Source: Micropterix aruncella
Taxonomy: Eukaryota > Arthropoda > Insecta > Lepidoptera > Micropterigidae
NCBI GenBank assembly: GCA_944548615.1
Contig: OX155963.1
Coordinates: 29,930,985 to 29,994,984, forward strand
Length of the DNA: 64,000 nucleotides
Reading direction: 5' to 3'
Shown: positions 11,818-22,415 of the stretch, one piece after another
Layout: every line of letters begins with the position of its first letter
Numbering within the stretch: position 1 is the stretch's first letter
Made by a program: the position numbers and the translations under genes
Notes under the pieces: generated by a model
What the model saw: only the letters and a program-made list of their open reading frames with translations
Databases searched by the model: none
Told to the model about the DNA's origin: nothing

Positions 11818-12731
11818 TATTATATAGAGATTACCACTACCATATCTGAGTTCCTGAATACGTAATAGTTATATCTACAATGTAAGTATTTTTTTCTATA
11901 TTTTCTTCGTAACTTCTGTAACTATATAAAACAAACTAATAGGAGCATTTATAACTGTGCAAATCTACTCAAACCTCAGCTGCCATAAAAAACGAGAAGT
12001 CGGACTGAAGAAACTGACAATAATCTAGTGACAAGATTCCTTCTAAACGGAATCGTATTATACACTTAATTACCAGAAATAAACCTAATCACCAACTTCA
12101 ACAACCGGAATACGTACATCAATCACTCGAAATAATTAGTTTTTTCAGTATGTAATCGACTTTAAACGCATTTATCGCCTGTTTAATGTCTGTTTCGATT
12201 GTAAAAAATCTCGATTGATGTTCGATCCTCCCTATGGGTAGCGTCGGACGGAAGAAGATGTAAGGCGCTGTATACACAAACACTTGAATTCATCGTCGGC
12301 TCGATTGTTGTCGAATGCACCTAATTGCATTACAGTCGCCCATTAAGTTAGACGAGTCGTTAATTAGTGTTTGTGTTGATTGCGCCGAATGGTGTTTATT
12401 GATGGAGCTCGTTAGATGTAGTATTTGTAATGACATTGAAATTAAATTTATAGGCGTTTCCATCGGGGAATATCCACCTTTTTAAAACGTGAGACGGAAA
12501 TGAAGGTTTCGAAACTAGTCGAAGAAACTTTATTATATTTAGAGCATAGTTCAGTTTTTCTTGGTTCGTACAGATAAAAAAACCATTCGATGTTGATTTT
12601 CCTATAGATAAAAATAAACTAAACTCAGTGATATTTGTACGTTCAACAATAGTATGTATGAACAGAGCTGCCCAAAAACGCACTTATTACAATGGAAAAC
12701 AATTTTAAATAAAATAAATTAGGCACCTAAT
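11818..12731. other. Intronic stretch, possibly unique host sequence
   Basis: No repeat shared with the window. The part 12170-12400 is less AT-rich and contains GTCGTTAATTAGTG (12356-12369), a TAATTA homeodomain-type core. It is a candidate conserved non-coding element, but nothing proves it. Confidence 0.3.
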
Positions 12732-13048
12732 GGGCTCGATTGCGTCTCCCTTGAACTTAAATCGGAAATTAGTTCAAGTGAACGAGACAGAGTAGTACGT
12801 CAGAGCGGAATGTGATATGAACGGTTGTCTCTTTTTCGCATTAAAACTACTCACGAATATAAAGCTGTTAAATCTAACACAGCACGAAATGTGTTCCGAC
12901 TTATTCGAGTGTCTATAAGTTCGAAAGGTAGTTTTGGTGCGGGAAAATCGACGACAGTTCATTTCATATTCTATTCTAACGCATTGCTCTGTCTCGTTCG
13001 GTTGAACTAAGTTCCTATTCTAGTTCACGAAGAAACGCGATCGGGCCC
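12732..13048. mobile_element. MITE family D, copy 1
   Basis: Its terminal inverted repeats begin GGGCTCGATTGCGTCTCC and end GAAACGCGATCGGGCCC. Subterminal inverted blocks GAACGAGACAGAG and CTCTGTCTCGTTC lie inside. The second copy at 54490-54788 is in the opposite orientation. AAT flanks both ends of this copy, a possible 3-bp target duplication. Confidence 0.7.
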
Positions 13049-13497
13049 AATATCATCAATATAGAGTAACAATAATGGTAAAACAAATGAAAGAAGAATA
13101 AAAAATAAAATATAAAGGAAGAGTATAGAACCATGAAAATTCTCCACTGGAAATATTGTTGGTCAGCTGCTTCGTAGATAACCTCTTTGATTGTATTTAA
13201 AAGTTTTTTTTTGAGTTTTATTTAACATAGGGGAATCTGATTAAAGATAATGAATGGAATGAGAAAATTTAAATTTCGTCTTCCGTATAGATTTACCCTA
13301 ATTAAGTTTACGAATACACCCTAATTAAGTTTATGCCTACTGTTTATGCTGAATGGACATTTTTAAATTATTAACCTCAAAATTGCAAAATTATGCGATA
13401 AATAAATTATAGGGGTAGTATATTTGTAGTATATTTATCAAGTCGGTAGTATATTTATCAAGATGTTTGTGCACATGTACCTATATGTATGTAGGGT

Positions 13498-13685
13498 ACA
13501 GGTCACGCGATAAGAGCTGGCACGTTCACAGTACTCACACTAATGCAAACGCAATAAGCTTGACCGCGAGCGAGAGAGATGGAAAGACTTTTTATGATGC
13601 GCATCAAGTGAAAGTCACGTCGCGCGTCACGACATTGCATTAGTGTGAGTACTGTGAACGTGCCAGCTCTCGTTGCGGGACCTGT
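13498..13685. mobile_element. MITE family B, ~50-bp terminal inverted repeats
   Basis: The left arm begins ACAGGTCACGCGATAAGAGC and contains GGCACGTTCACAGTACTCAC (13519-13538). The right arm has GTGAGTACTGTGAACGTGCC (13644-13663) and ends GGGACCTGT. The arms pair over about 50 bases. The core is about 85 bases, with no coding capacity. Confidence 0.8.
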
Positions 13686-13781
13686 AGGTACTTGTATATG
13701 TGTGTCTCTATGTTTATGTAGGTATTATATGTAATATACAGATACATATTACATATAGTATTATAATTAATATTTGTTTAT

Positions 13782-14197
13782 ACTCTTTATTGTGAAATTT
13801 CGCAATGGCCGGGTTTATTGTCATACGACAATCTCTTCCAACCAACCCTACCATGAACTGTGAGTGTAATATGTATGTAAGTGTGTGTCTTGTTGTTGCA
13901 TTCCATCGCGGTAAGGCGTTGGACTCTCACGGGTTGTGACGTAGCTGGACGTAGAATTGTACTGTCCAAAGTCTTCTACGTTCACTGCAGGGCGACAGAA
14001 CGACTAATCGTTAAAACGTCCTGTGGTGACGGGCTCGCCCGTTGTAGCGACACCGCAAGATGTTGCATTCCATCGGCAGAATTGAAATGCGATTCTGTTA
14101 ATTTTATCCCAACGGAAAATGGTAACCCAGCCGGGATTCGAACCCGGGACCTTACAAAGTACGATCAGGCGACCTAACCAATGTGCCACCGGGTCAT
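13782..14197 (-). mobile_element. tRNA-derived SINE, copy 1, split by a nested insertion
   Basis: On the minus strand a tRNA-like head (GGCACATTGGTTAGG A-box region; GGTTCGAATCC B box) starts near 14195. It is followed by CCATTTTCCGTTGGG, the body CGACAGAATTGAAA-like sequence, GGTTGG, TGTCGTATGACAATAAACC, and a tail with ACAATAAAGAGTATAAACAA. Other copies share this order at 40698-40977, 49876-50153 and, headless, 16640-16815. This copy is interrupted at 13909-14060. The AATATTTGTTTAT/AATATCTGTTTTGTAT flanks may be its own target duplication. Confidence 0.85.
13909..14060 (+). mobile_element. 5'-truncated RepA copy nested in the SINE, with 15-bp target duplication
   Basis: TGTTGCATTCCATCG is duplicated exactly at 13894-13908 and 14061-14075. 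The 152 bases between are the 3' end of RepA (CGGTAAGGCGTTGGACTCTC ... GACACCGCAAGA). A 15-bp duplication plus 5' truncation is the mark of LINE-type target-primed insertion. This shows that RepA moves as, or by, a LINE and that its 3' end is at GTAGYCGACACCGC. Confidence 0.85.
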
Positions 14198-15110
14198 AAT
14201 ATCTGTTTTGTATCTAAATATTCGATACTATGTACTTTTAACCATATCTATCTTTCTCCCCTCTTCCTTTCCCGCGTTACTTATATTGAATAAATTGAGT
14301 GCTTGTTACTTCTTTCTTTTTAAAATTTTTGTTTCAATATTATTTTGTGTTTAAGTAGGTGTTTTATATGGTAATTTTCAATTTATAAATGGCTACACTA
14401 ATGTCATTCTACTAGTTTTTTCTTCAGAAAACTAAAATATGCTTTATAAATTTTAGCTAATAAATAAATAAATAAATAATACAGATTCTACCATTCTGTA
14501 CTACTCCTAAATTGTAAACATCAAATTTTATTTTTAAATGCTTCAAAGATATTTTTTGTTTTAAACCAGTCTTGTCCTGACGGTTGCTCTTTCCATACTG
14601 ACTTGATAATTGCAATTCAATATCATTGCACGCACGGTGTGCCGGACCAATTGGTTGGCTCGGAAACGCATTGTACACACGGTGTGCAGTCGGTTTCGAA
14701 TGGGTTAAAGGAGGAAAGGTTGCAGCGCTGGCCGATGATGATGCCGCCGACGCCACCGCGGCCGCGGCCTGCCTGATCATCCGCGGCGCGAACATCACAC
14801 GGTGACGGCAGCCACTGTAAAACGATATTGATTAAACAAATAAGCAGTCGGAAGCGGCTTGTTCGCGATGCAAAGAAGCCGCCGCCCGTCTTTCGACTCC
14901 ATAAAAACGGGTACTAAAATCGCCGCTTTCCGAAAGGGAACCGCGCAGTACGGTAAATCTGTAATCGAGTGCAGGAGCAGCAGAAAAAATGACGAACGCC
15001 TGTCCAATATCTCTACCATGTAGACAAAAATGGTGTATCCTAAAATCTTATCCCTACTTAATTCCATTCATTCTACTGTTTCATCCCCTCCAGTTATTAC
15101 GTATGTAGGA
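14198..15110. other. Intronic stretch with a GC-rich candidate regulatory block
   Basis: From about 14580 to 14960 GC content rises sharply, and no part of it repeats elsewhere in the window. CACGGTGTG-type motifs occur at 14631-14642, 14675-14687 and (CACACGGTGACGG) 14796-14808. An alanine-rich minus-strand frame passes through, but there is no splice or start support. It could be an enhancer, an alternative promoter or an unrecognised exon. Confidence 0.35.
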
Positions 15111-16050
15111 GTAGATAGATAGATAGATAGATAGATTTTTATTCGAAGTAGACTTACAGTACTTTCCGAACGTCTTATGTTTCTAGACATTTATGCCTTG
15201 CTTGTAGGCTTTACCATTGATTACTACACTATATAATCAATGGCTTTACGTAATAGTAATAATAATAATATTAATAACACTTTAAAAATGGTTTTCATAG
15301 CTATGTTACACAAAAACGACTTGACCAGACCAATGTATCGCTTAAAAAATCTTCAATTTTATAATAGCCTTTAGAGCACAAAGTATCTTTAACAATTTTT
15401 CTAAATTTAGTGTCTGGTAAAAGGGTTAGTTCCTCAGGCAGTGTTATAAAAGCGAACACCGTCTCCAATGAAAGATTTACTAACTTTTGCTAACCTAGAG
15501 CCCGTAATGGCTAGTTTATTTTTGAACCTGGTGTTCCTATTGTGAATGTCACCCAACCTACGGAACCTGTGCAAGTTTTTACGAACATACATTATGTTAT
15601 GGAATATATACTGACTATAAACCGTCAGAATATTGATCTCTTTAAATTTCTCTTTTAGCGATGCTCGGGAGTTTAAACAATAAATGGATCGTATGGCTCT
15701 TTTCTGCAAAGTAAATATCGTTTGCATATCGGCTGCGCGGCCCCAGAGCAAAATCCCATACGACATTAAAGTATGGAAGTAGCTGAAATAGACAGTTCTG
15801 GCAGTAGCTTCATCAGTTAGTTGCCTTATTTGACGTACCGCAAATGCTGCTGAGTCTTCCAGCTAATAATTCAATATGAGGACCCCATTGAAGTTTATTG
15901 TCTATTGTAATTCCTAGAAATTTTGTAGAATTTACAAACTTTAGTATTTCACCGTCCATAACAATATTAATGTCAGAGTCACTAACGTTAGATGAGATAA
16001 ATTTAATGCACTTAGTTTTATTAGAATTCAAAAGCAAATTATTGGCGGTA
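15111..16050 (-). pseudogene. LINE-D copy 1: reverse transcriptase C-terminal region
   Basis: On the minus strand, 16037-15813 encodes NSNKTKCIKFIS and STKFLGITIDNKLQWGPHIE, the thumb-side motif after the FADD box. A frame change follows, then 15766-15434 gives SYGILLWGRAADMQTIFTLQ, KRAIRSIY and a long C-terminal tail. About 300 bases of 3'UTR end in (TCTA)n (AGAT on +, 15111-15136). This is a Jockey/CR1-like architecture. The catalytic core is absent, so it is truncated. A close relative lies at 24772-25265. Confidence 0.75.
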
Positions 16051-16084
16051 AACTATGTATTACCGCAAGAAATATATCTGCGGT

Positions 16085-16617
16085 CGAAATTCAGTCCGAA
16101 TTGCGTGCGTAGCACACTGTGGACGGCTCACACTGTCCGTGACAATCGAGCCAATCGATTGTGCTCTCCGACTAACAATCGGGGGAGTCTGGGAACTGTA
16201 TTGTTTCCTATAGAGCGGGGGTAGTTGTCTACCTTACGGCGACTGCTCTTGAAATGACCATTGGCCATCCGATCCCGGTTCAGAGACGGGCAAAGGACGC
16301 CTTGGTCCGCGATAGATTCGGTGCACTCCGTTTCACCGCTTCGTAAGGGAGAGGACCGCGCAAGCGACCTCGAACTCGGAACCAATCGAGAGACCGGAGA
16401 AATCTGGTCACAATTGGTAGTTAGGGCGCGAGTGCCGCCCGCCAGGTAACATACCGGCTACTCGCGGTAAGGCGTTGGTCTCTAACGGGTTGTGGCGTAG
16501 CTAGACGTCGGATTTGTAATGTCCAAAGTCTTCTACGCTCACTGCACGGTCGATAGAACGATGAATCGTTAAAACGTCCTGCGGTGACGGGTTCGCCCGT
16601 TGTAGTTGACATCTCAA
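16085..16617 (+). repeat. RepA copy 2
   Basis: Near-complete copy containing CGATTGTGCTCTCCGACTAAC, CCTATAGAGCGGGGGTAG (16208), AGGACCGCGCAAGCGACC (16352) and CGGTAAGGCGTTGGTCTC. It ends CCCGTTGTAGTTGACATC. It abuts the 5' side of LINE-D copy 1 and is followed directly by a headless SINE. Confidence 0.75.
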
Positions 16618-16639
16618 TATGTCCGTGACAGAGAAAATA

Positions 16640-16815
16640 AGTTTGTTTCTACTCTTTATTGGGATTTTTCACAATGGGCGGTTTTATTATCATACGACAA
16701 TCTCTTACAGCCAATCTGACTATGAATTATGTATATGTATGCGCGTGTAATATGTGTGTCTTGTCATAGCACTCGATCGACACAATTGAAATGCAATTCA
16801 GTCTTATTCAGATGC
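16640..16815 (-). mobile_element. SINE copy 2, 5' truncated
   Basis: It shares the SINE body and tail (on +: GTTTGTTTCTACTCTTTATTG, TTATCATACGACAATCTCTT, GACACAATTGAAATGCAATT) but lacks the tRNA-like head. Confidence 0.75.
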
Positions 16816-17995
16816 ATAACATTTTATAACATGTTACCAGAGGAATTAAAAAATATACAAACATAATGCACTATTTAAAAAACTTACCAAAGAATTTTTA
16901 TTGCAAAAATGTCTATATGGCATTGACTACTTGTTTATTTTATTTATTTTTTATTTTTTTAACTTCCATTTTAATCCTATTCTGAACACTTCCTTTTATA
17001 GACAATTTACTTACTGATTATGTAACATGATTTAGGAATTATTGCTTGTATTTTTATATTTTTACTCTGATTATTATTTGATTTTTTCCAAATTGGACTC
17101 CTTGATTATTATTATTATTATGATTGTTATTTATAGATTTATTTCCTAATTCCAGCGTTTATCCACACTTGGCTGTTTTTAGCCGCTTTCACAGCTCTCA
17201 CTAGCCATTTCTAAAAACACAGTTCGCTGCCAGACGTTCAGGATATCAACCATTTTGAGTGACACATTTTCTCCATCATTTTCTAAGACGGTAAGATTAT
17301 CACTTCTCCGAGAGAAGTGCATTCCCCTGATAGCATTACCACATAGACCCCAGCTCTGTCTTCATTTGCAGGGGCTTGTAACGGGCCTTAAGTCCACTAC
17401 ATACGATCAACAAATGCATCGATTTCCAGTGAAATCCACTGACACAATTCAGCTATTATTTTGACTCGTGCAGCTATGAATCAGAACGATGAAACAATAC
17501 TTTTACTCAGAATATTTCAAATTGCATCATTGCACGGCCTATATAAACCGGCCAAAAAGCAAACAAATTATCAGTCCCCGATTGATCACCTTCCCCCAAG
17601 GTTGCGACGGCATATCCGGTACCCCTCTACGAGGTCGCTCAACGGATTCGGCTCCATGGTTTCCTTTCCTCATTTTCCTTGAGTCTCGAAGCCTCAGTCT
17701 GTAATCCCACAGACTCGAGCCGTGCCCAGTACAAGATACTAGGAGCACACATACAATCCTCATCCACTTTCCTACATAACCGCCGTCGCGCAACCCTCGC
17801 GTCTCGATAAAGTAATCCGGGCACTCGTTAATTCGGCAAGCGTTATAACTGGCTTCATCTTCAATATCTTCTGCTTCATCATAACCGCCTTTAAATACGA
17901 AGATAACTCGTAAGTTGACACCACCACCTCACATCGAATAATTTGGAGTCTTGTGAGGGGTGGTCCCTCACAGGCTCTTTCAGCGGACCTCGAAG
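16816..17995. other. Intronic stretch, nothing recognised
   Basis: Several overlapping short open frames lie in 17255-17824 on both strands, none with a recognised domain. The region is less AT-rich from 17540 to 17830. It ends in two hairpins (17953-17971 and 17997-18040). Confidence 0.4.
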
Positions 17996-17996
17996 T

Positions 17997-18040
17997 TTTA
18001 TGCACCCAAGGGACAAACTGCTGTCCCTTGGGTGCATAAA
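17997..18040. repeat. Perfect 18-bp stem-loop next to a hAT target site
   Basis: TTTATGCACCCAAGGGAC pairs perfectly with GTCCCTTGGGTGCATAAA around an 8-base loop. The hAT target duplication begins 6 bases later. It is probably the terminus of an older element. Confidence 0.85.
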
Positions 18041-18053
18041 GGTCGCGTGGTGG

Positions 18054-18896
18054 CAGTGGCGGCGCTAGACCACACTTGGACGTCGGCGAAATTAGGTTCG
18101 CGAGGCCTTTTTTATTTCCCAGTCAAAAAGAAAACGTTAGATTACATGAGCCGAATTATAGTGAAACTAATGTATAACGAGTTTTATTGCTAATCAAATG
18201 ATGTTTTAAAATTACACAAATAGTTGCCTCACTGAACTTTTTCAGGATTATGTCATAGCTAATACTAGCTGCTATTTCAGCTTCAATTGATAGAATTGAT
18301 AACGCAGATAGTCTCTCTTGGGTCATCGTGCTTCTTAAGTACGTCTTAATCAATTTTAACTTTGAGAAGCTTCTCTCAGCGGAAGCTGTAGGTACTGACG
18401 GAAACTGTGAGCATTATTCTAATTGCTATGTAAACATTTGGATATATTTCTTCCAAATTATTTTCTAAAATGTACTGAATGAGTTGTTTCGCGTCGTTGA
18501 CAGAGTCAAGTGAATTCGCTTTTAAAAGCTGTAGCTCTTCATATAGCTCGAAAGGCTGTATGTCACTGTTTTCGTTACAATGCTTGAGAAGGTCCTCTTT
18601 TGATATCGATTTTAAATAACTGATATCATAAATAAAACCAAATTGTTCAAAATATTAATTGAGCGCTTTAAATCGACATTCGGTGTCGACTATAATAGCA
18701 TTGTGTTAAAAAAGGTAACTCTGTAACGCATTTCAAAAGATTGAATAGGTTCATCAATATGTTCATAAAACTAATTTGTAAAACATAACAAATAAAAATA
18801 AACATAATAAAATAATTTGTAAAACTTTTGCGAGGTCCCCTCAGGTGCGAGGCCGTCGGCGGTCGCCGACGTCGCCGACGCCTAGCGCCGCCACTG
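18054..18896 (-). mobile_element. hAT-superfamily transposon relic with perfect 8-bp target duplication
   Basis: The terminal inverted repeats are CAGTGGCGGCGCTAG (18054-18068) and CTAGCGCCGCCACTG (18882-18896). CGTGGTGG flanks both ends (18046-18053 and 18897-18904). CAGTGGCGG termini plus an 8-bp duplication are diagnostic of hAT. The 843-bp body retains the transposase C-terminus on the minus strand. Confidence 0.93.
18160..18660 (-). pseudogene. hAT transposase C-terminus with dimerisation domain (broken)
   Basis: From about 18650 down, the minus strand reads SKEDLLKHCNENSDIQPFEL, then LIQYILENNLEEIYPNVYIA. After a frame change near 18400 it gives a serine-rich SAER-like motif and KLKLIKTYLRSTMTQERLSA, then LSILSIEAEIA. 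The last is the hAT C-terminal dimerisation region (ZMYM-like subgroup). The N-terminal catalytic part is deleted; the element is non-functional. Confidence 0.8.
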
Positions 18897-18904
18897 CGTG
18901 GTGG

Positions 18905-19290
18905 AATACCATATGGTTACTGTAGACCCTTATACCACGCTAGGCACTGAGTTGGCCTAGAGATGGGGTACCGATAACACCGGTCACCTAACTCACTCTT
19001 TCTTTCCGGCGGCAGTTAACGGTTCTCGTGCAGTTAGGCCTCGCGCGGTCAGCTCTACTCATGGCTCAGTTTCTATCCAGTAGCCTCTCCGGAGAGGGCC
19101 AAACCCGAAAAAGACTCTTCCCATGCCACAGCAGGTGGATCAGTTCCCCTGGGCGCTAACCTTTGGGTGCTGCTGGGCGGTTCGTGTATCTTGCGGCGTT
19201 AGCCAATCTACCGTGCAATCCGGTAAAAACCGGAAGAGTCTGGAAACGATCTTATACGTTTCCAAACTAGCGGATGAGGTTGCTGTCTTG
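18905..19290 (+). repeat. RepA copy 3, divergent
   Basis: CAGTTCCCCTGGGCGCTAACC (19141), GCTGCTGGGCGG, TTGCGGCGTTAGCCAAT (19191) and GAGTCTGGAAACGATC follow the order of the 5' half of RepA seen at 39250-39400 in reverse. It is the most diverged copy and lacks the 3' half. Confidence 0.5.
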
Positions 19291-19929
19291 ATGGCACCGA
19301 AGACCTGCACCTGCATTCAAAACAATGATATTATGGATAATTTCACAGATTTTCTTGGATGGATATTCCATAGATCAACGAACGAAATTGTCTACCAGAA
19401 ATAAAGAAGAGAATTGCAATGGATAAAAATGAATATTCATTATCTATCTCTCTAACATCTTTAAGAACAAAGCTATCACTATAAACGCCTAGATACATTT
19501 AGGTATAGCGCTGGTTTACCCATAATCGGTTTCATCAGTGAAACGTGGGGCAGGAATGGTCCAATGGTGTAGCTTAAAAAGCTTGGAAAACAGAGAATAG
19601 CAAAAAAAGTCAAAGTAACCGATGATGCTGAAGGCGGCGCTCCGAATCCTTTTAACCTTTAACTAAACGAACAAATGTCACATGCCTAATATTTTTTTTT
19701 TTTAAACATGTTTTTTAAATTTTTGTCCTAAAATTAATTAGAAGTAGGCAATGGCAACGATAAATCTGACAGACAAAGCTGCGTGATTCTGATTTTTTTC
19801 TTTTTAAAACGGTTCTTGATGTACTTCATATTAATTCACACTTTAGTGGGTGTTGTCTGGATTGTGCTGGCAGTTTTGAAGACTGATTATTTTTTACATT
19901 TTTATACATTTTTTTCAAATTATTTTATA
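19291..19929. other. Intronic stretch, nothing recognised
   Basis: No shared repeat or protein motif seen. Confidence 0.4.
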
Positions 19930-20148
19930 CTAGCTGCGCCCAGCGGTTTCACCCGCGTGGTGATGGAAAATTGTGATAATGATGATAGAAAACCATATAT
20001 CTTTATAAATTATAGCCTATGTGTTATTCTGATGTGTAAGCTATATTATTGTAAAGTTTCATCAAAATCCATTCAGTAGTTTTTGCTAGAAAGAGTAACA
20101 AACATCCATACATACATACAAACTTTCGCGTTTATAATATTAGTAGGA
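19930..20148 (-). mobile_element. Non-autonomous Helitron, family 1, copy 1
   Basis: On the minus strand it begins TCCTACTAATATTATAAACG and ends GGGCGCAGCTAG next to T. It contains GTTACTCTTTC and CAAAAACTACTGAATGGATT. The copy at 51041-51260 has identical ends. This is a very common lepidopteran Helitron type. Confidence 0.8.
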
Positions 20149-20246
20149 TAGTAGGATAGAATTTAAATTTCGAATGTCAATTTCTTAGATTTTTTTCCTA
20201 CTTACTTGACAGTTATCGTTATATTTTAGATAATTCACGCTATATT

Positions 20247-20394
20247 GTTATAAATTATAGCCTATGTGTTATTCTGATGTGTAAGCTATATTAATTGTAC
20301 AGTTTCATCAAAATCCATTCAGTAGTTTTTGCGTGAAAGAGTAACAAACATCCATACATACATACAAACTTTCGCGTTTATAATATTAGTAGGA
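20247..20394 (-). mobile_element. Non-autonomous Helitron, family 1, copy 2 (3' truncated)
   Basis: Repeats the first ~150 bases of copy 1 in the same orientation, about 100 bases further on, including TATAGCCTATGTGTTATTCTG and the TCCTACTAAT start. It lacks the CTAG end. Confidence 0.7.
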
Positions 20395-20939
20395 TATAAA
20401 TATCAAAAATTAATACCTTTCTCTGGCCTATTCTGTCTGTCACTAATCGATCGGGAAAATCGATTCAAGAGAATGATCAATCGGTTCAAAGCCACCTCCC
20501 CAGTGATCGCGATGCGCTTACATCAATGCATGCCTACTACTATAACCCCTCTTTGTGGCCATAAAACGGTACGTGTTTATATATCAGAAGCTTGTATATT
20601 TGTAATCAGCTAAATATTTCACGTATTTCATGTGGCAGCAACATCCTTTGAATATGTGATGATTCACTTGACTGGGTTAAGTCTAAATATAATCAGATTA
20701 TATAATAATAATAATAATAATAAACTCTTCATTTGCACTTAATTATAATAATAATAAAATTTATTATTTTATGAGTAATATAATAAAAGTTCTAGAATTA
20801 TATAGATTTATAATATCAATGAATGTTTATTTATTTTTAGGAAAACCAACAGCTAATTATAATTTAACAAAAAGACGGAGTAGAATAACAGAGAGCCAAT
20901 TAAAGGTTTTCACGTTCAAGTAACGTTTTAGAAACATAT
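20395..20939. other. Intronic stretch with (AAT)n
   Basis: An AAT/ATA run lies at about 20702-20724 and another near 20745-20757. Nothing else was recognised. Confidence 0.45.
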
Positions 20940-21820
20940 GTGATCTTTCAATTAAAGCTATCGATTAAAAATACATCAAAAATTGTTCAACAATTAATGC
21001 TAAAGAATTCACTGTTCAGCCGCTGCCTAGCTGAGTTAATACTCGTACAGAATAGATCAAAGTCAACGCGTTTAATCAAATCATTGAAATTGTCACTGGT
21101 TCGCCACAAAAATGCATTTTGCCTATAGTTGGTACCAGCATGAGGAACATGAAGAGCAGGATTAAATCTATTGAGTTTGGAAGGAACACGGAGATTAATT
21201 TTATTTAGTAAGTTGGGACAGTTAATATTATTGGAGGTGATTTTTAGCAAAAAGGTTGAGTCCGCGGTTTGTCGCCGCTTAATCAAGGGGAGGATATGAA
21301 ATTTCTTGCATAAATTAAAATAGTTAGATGAGCTGTAGGTATGGGATTTTCAGACGGAAGCAGAGATATTTTACGAACTTCATTTGAATTCGCTCGATTA
21401 TATTTATATATTTATCATAACAAGGGTTCCATACCTGAGATGCATATTCCAAGATGCTTCTGAGAAAAGTGCAGTAAAGGATCTTGAAAGTTTGATGAAA
21501 GCACGGTGAAAGCAAGCTGCACTCCTCATGACAAAACTTAAATCTTTGGAAGCTTTAGAAACAATAGATTGAACGTGATTATTGAACAGTAGATGAGAAT
21601 CATGAATCACACCAATATATCTTTAACCACGCTGCATCTCTGCAAGGTCTGAAACTTTAATGAGTATGAGGATAGAGTTAATTGTTTTTTACGGGTGTAG
21701 GTGACAACGGTGCACTTGGATGGATTGAGGTCAATTTTATTAGAGAGGCAGTAACTGTAATGTTGCAGAGTTATGAATAGTCTAGATTTATAATAATGCA
21801 ATAAATAAATAAAATACAAA
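20940..21820 (-). pseudogene. LINE-E: reverse transcriptase C-terminal region (broken)
   Basis: Minus-strand frames in order: LDLNPSKCTVVTYTRKK-like (about 21740), LLFNNHVQSIVSKASKDLSF (about 21590), ILYCTFLRSILEYASQVWNP (about 21480), then INLRVPSKLNRFNPALHVPH (about 21190) and a tail ending near 20987. These follow the CR1-like order 'DLNPSKC ... HI....A...LGF... RSILEYAS.VW.P ... R'. At least two frameshifts separate the parts. Confidence 0.75.
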
Positions 21821-21857
21821 CGGAGCTGCCATGGAATTCACCGACCAAAAATCGGGC

Positions 21858-21862
<5 letters not shown>

Positions 21863-21935
<73 letters not shown>

Positions 21936-21970
21936 CTGTATAGTTCATAAGCGCGGAAAATTTAACCACT
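21863..21970 (+). repeat. (TA)n plus shared 38-base tail
   Basis: About 34 TA units are followed directly by CAGACTGTATAGTTCATAAG and then CGCGGAAAATTTAACCAC (to 21969). The same tail, also directly after a (TA)n tract, is found in reverse at 31179-31357. Outside the tail the two loci differ, so this is the end of a repeat family. Confidence 0.8.
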
Positions 21971-22415
21971 TGAAGTGGCCATTATAAGAACTAATTCCTA
22001 AGAGTTTGAATAAAACTTGCCGTGTCGTTTTGTAGATATAAATATTTTGAGATTTTCTAAAACGAAGTATGTCTCTACCCTAATCGAGTTCATTCGAGGT
22101 CGTAACGTCAGCTGACATTCGCGTAACATCACAGCTGATCACTCACTTACGCGCAGATCGGGAGCCCATTGTATGATTCTTCTTCTTAAATTGCCATCTA
22201 AGTATTGCTACCTCGCCTATTAAAAAAAACACACTACTAAATTTGGTCATTTTAATGCTAAATCTAAAAGGAAATAGCGTTGGAAACTTCAAATTTGCGA
22301 TATTTTATGTTTCATTGCTGTTACTAGAAGCAATATTTGACATGGATGTCAACTACTGATGATGTCAATACAAACATTATGTCAAGTACTGCATCATATT
22401 TTTTCTCTTAGATTA

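Noticed and set aside
14120..14197. tRNA gene on the minus strand
   Set aside because: A and B boxes are present, but the same head is followed by the same SINE body at three other loci, and the anticodon arm cannot form a proper 7-base loop.
17997..18040. Rho-independent terminator
   Set aside because: Eukaryotic intron, no U-tract after the stem, and the hairpin adjoins transposon ends.
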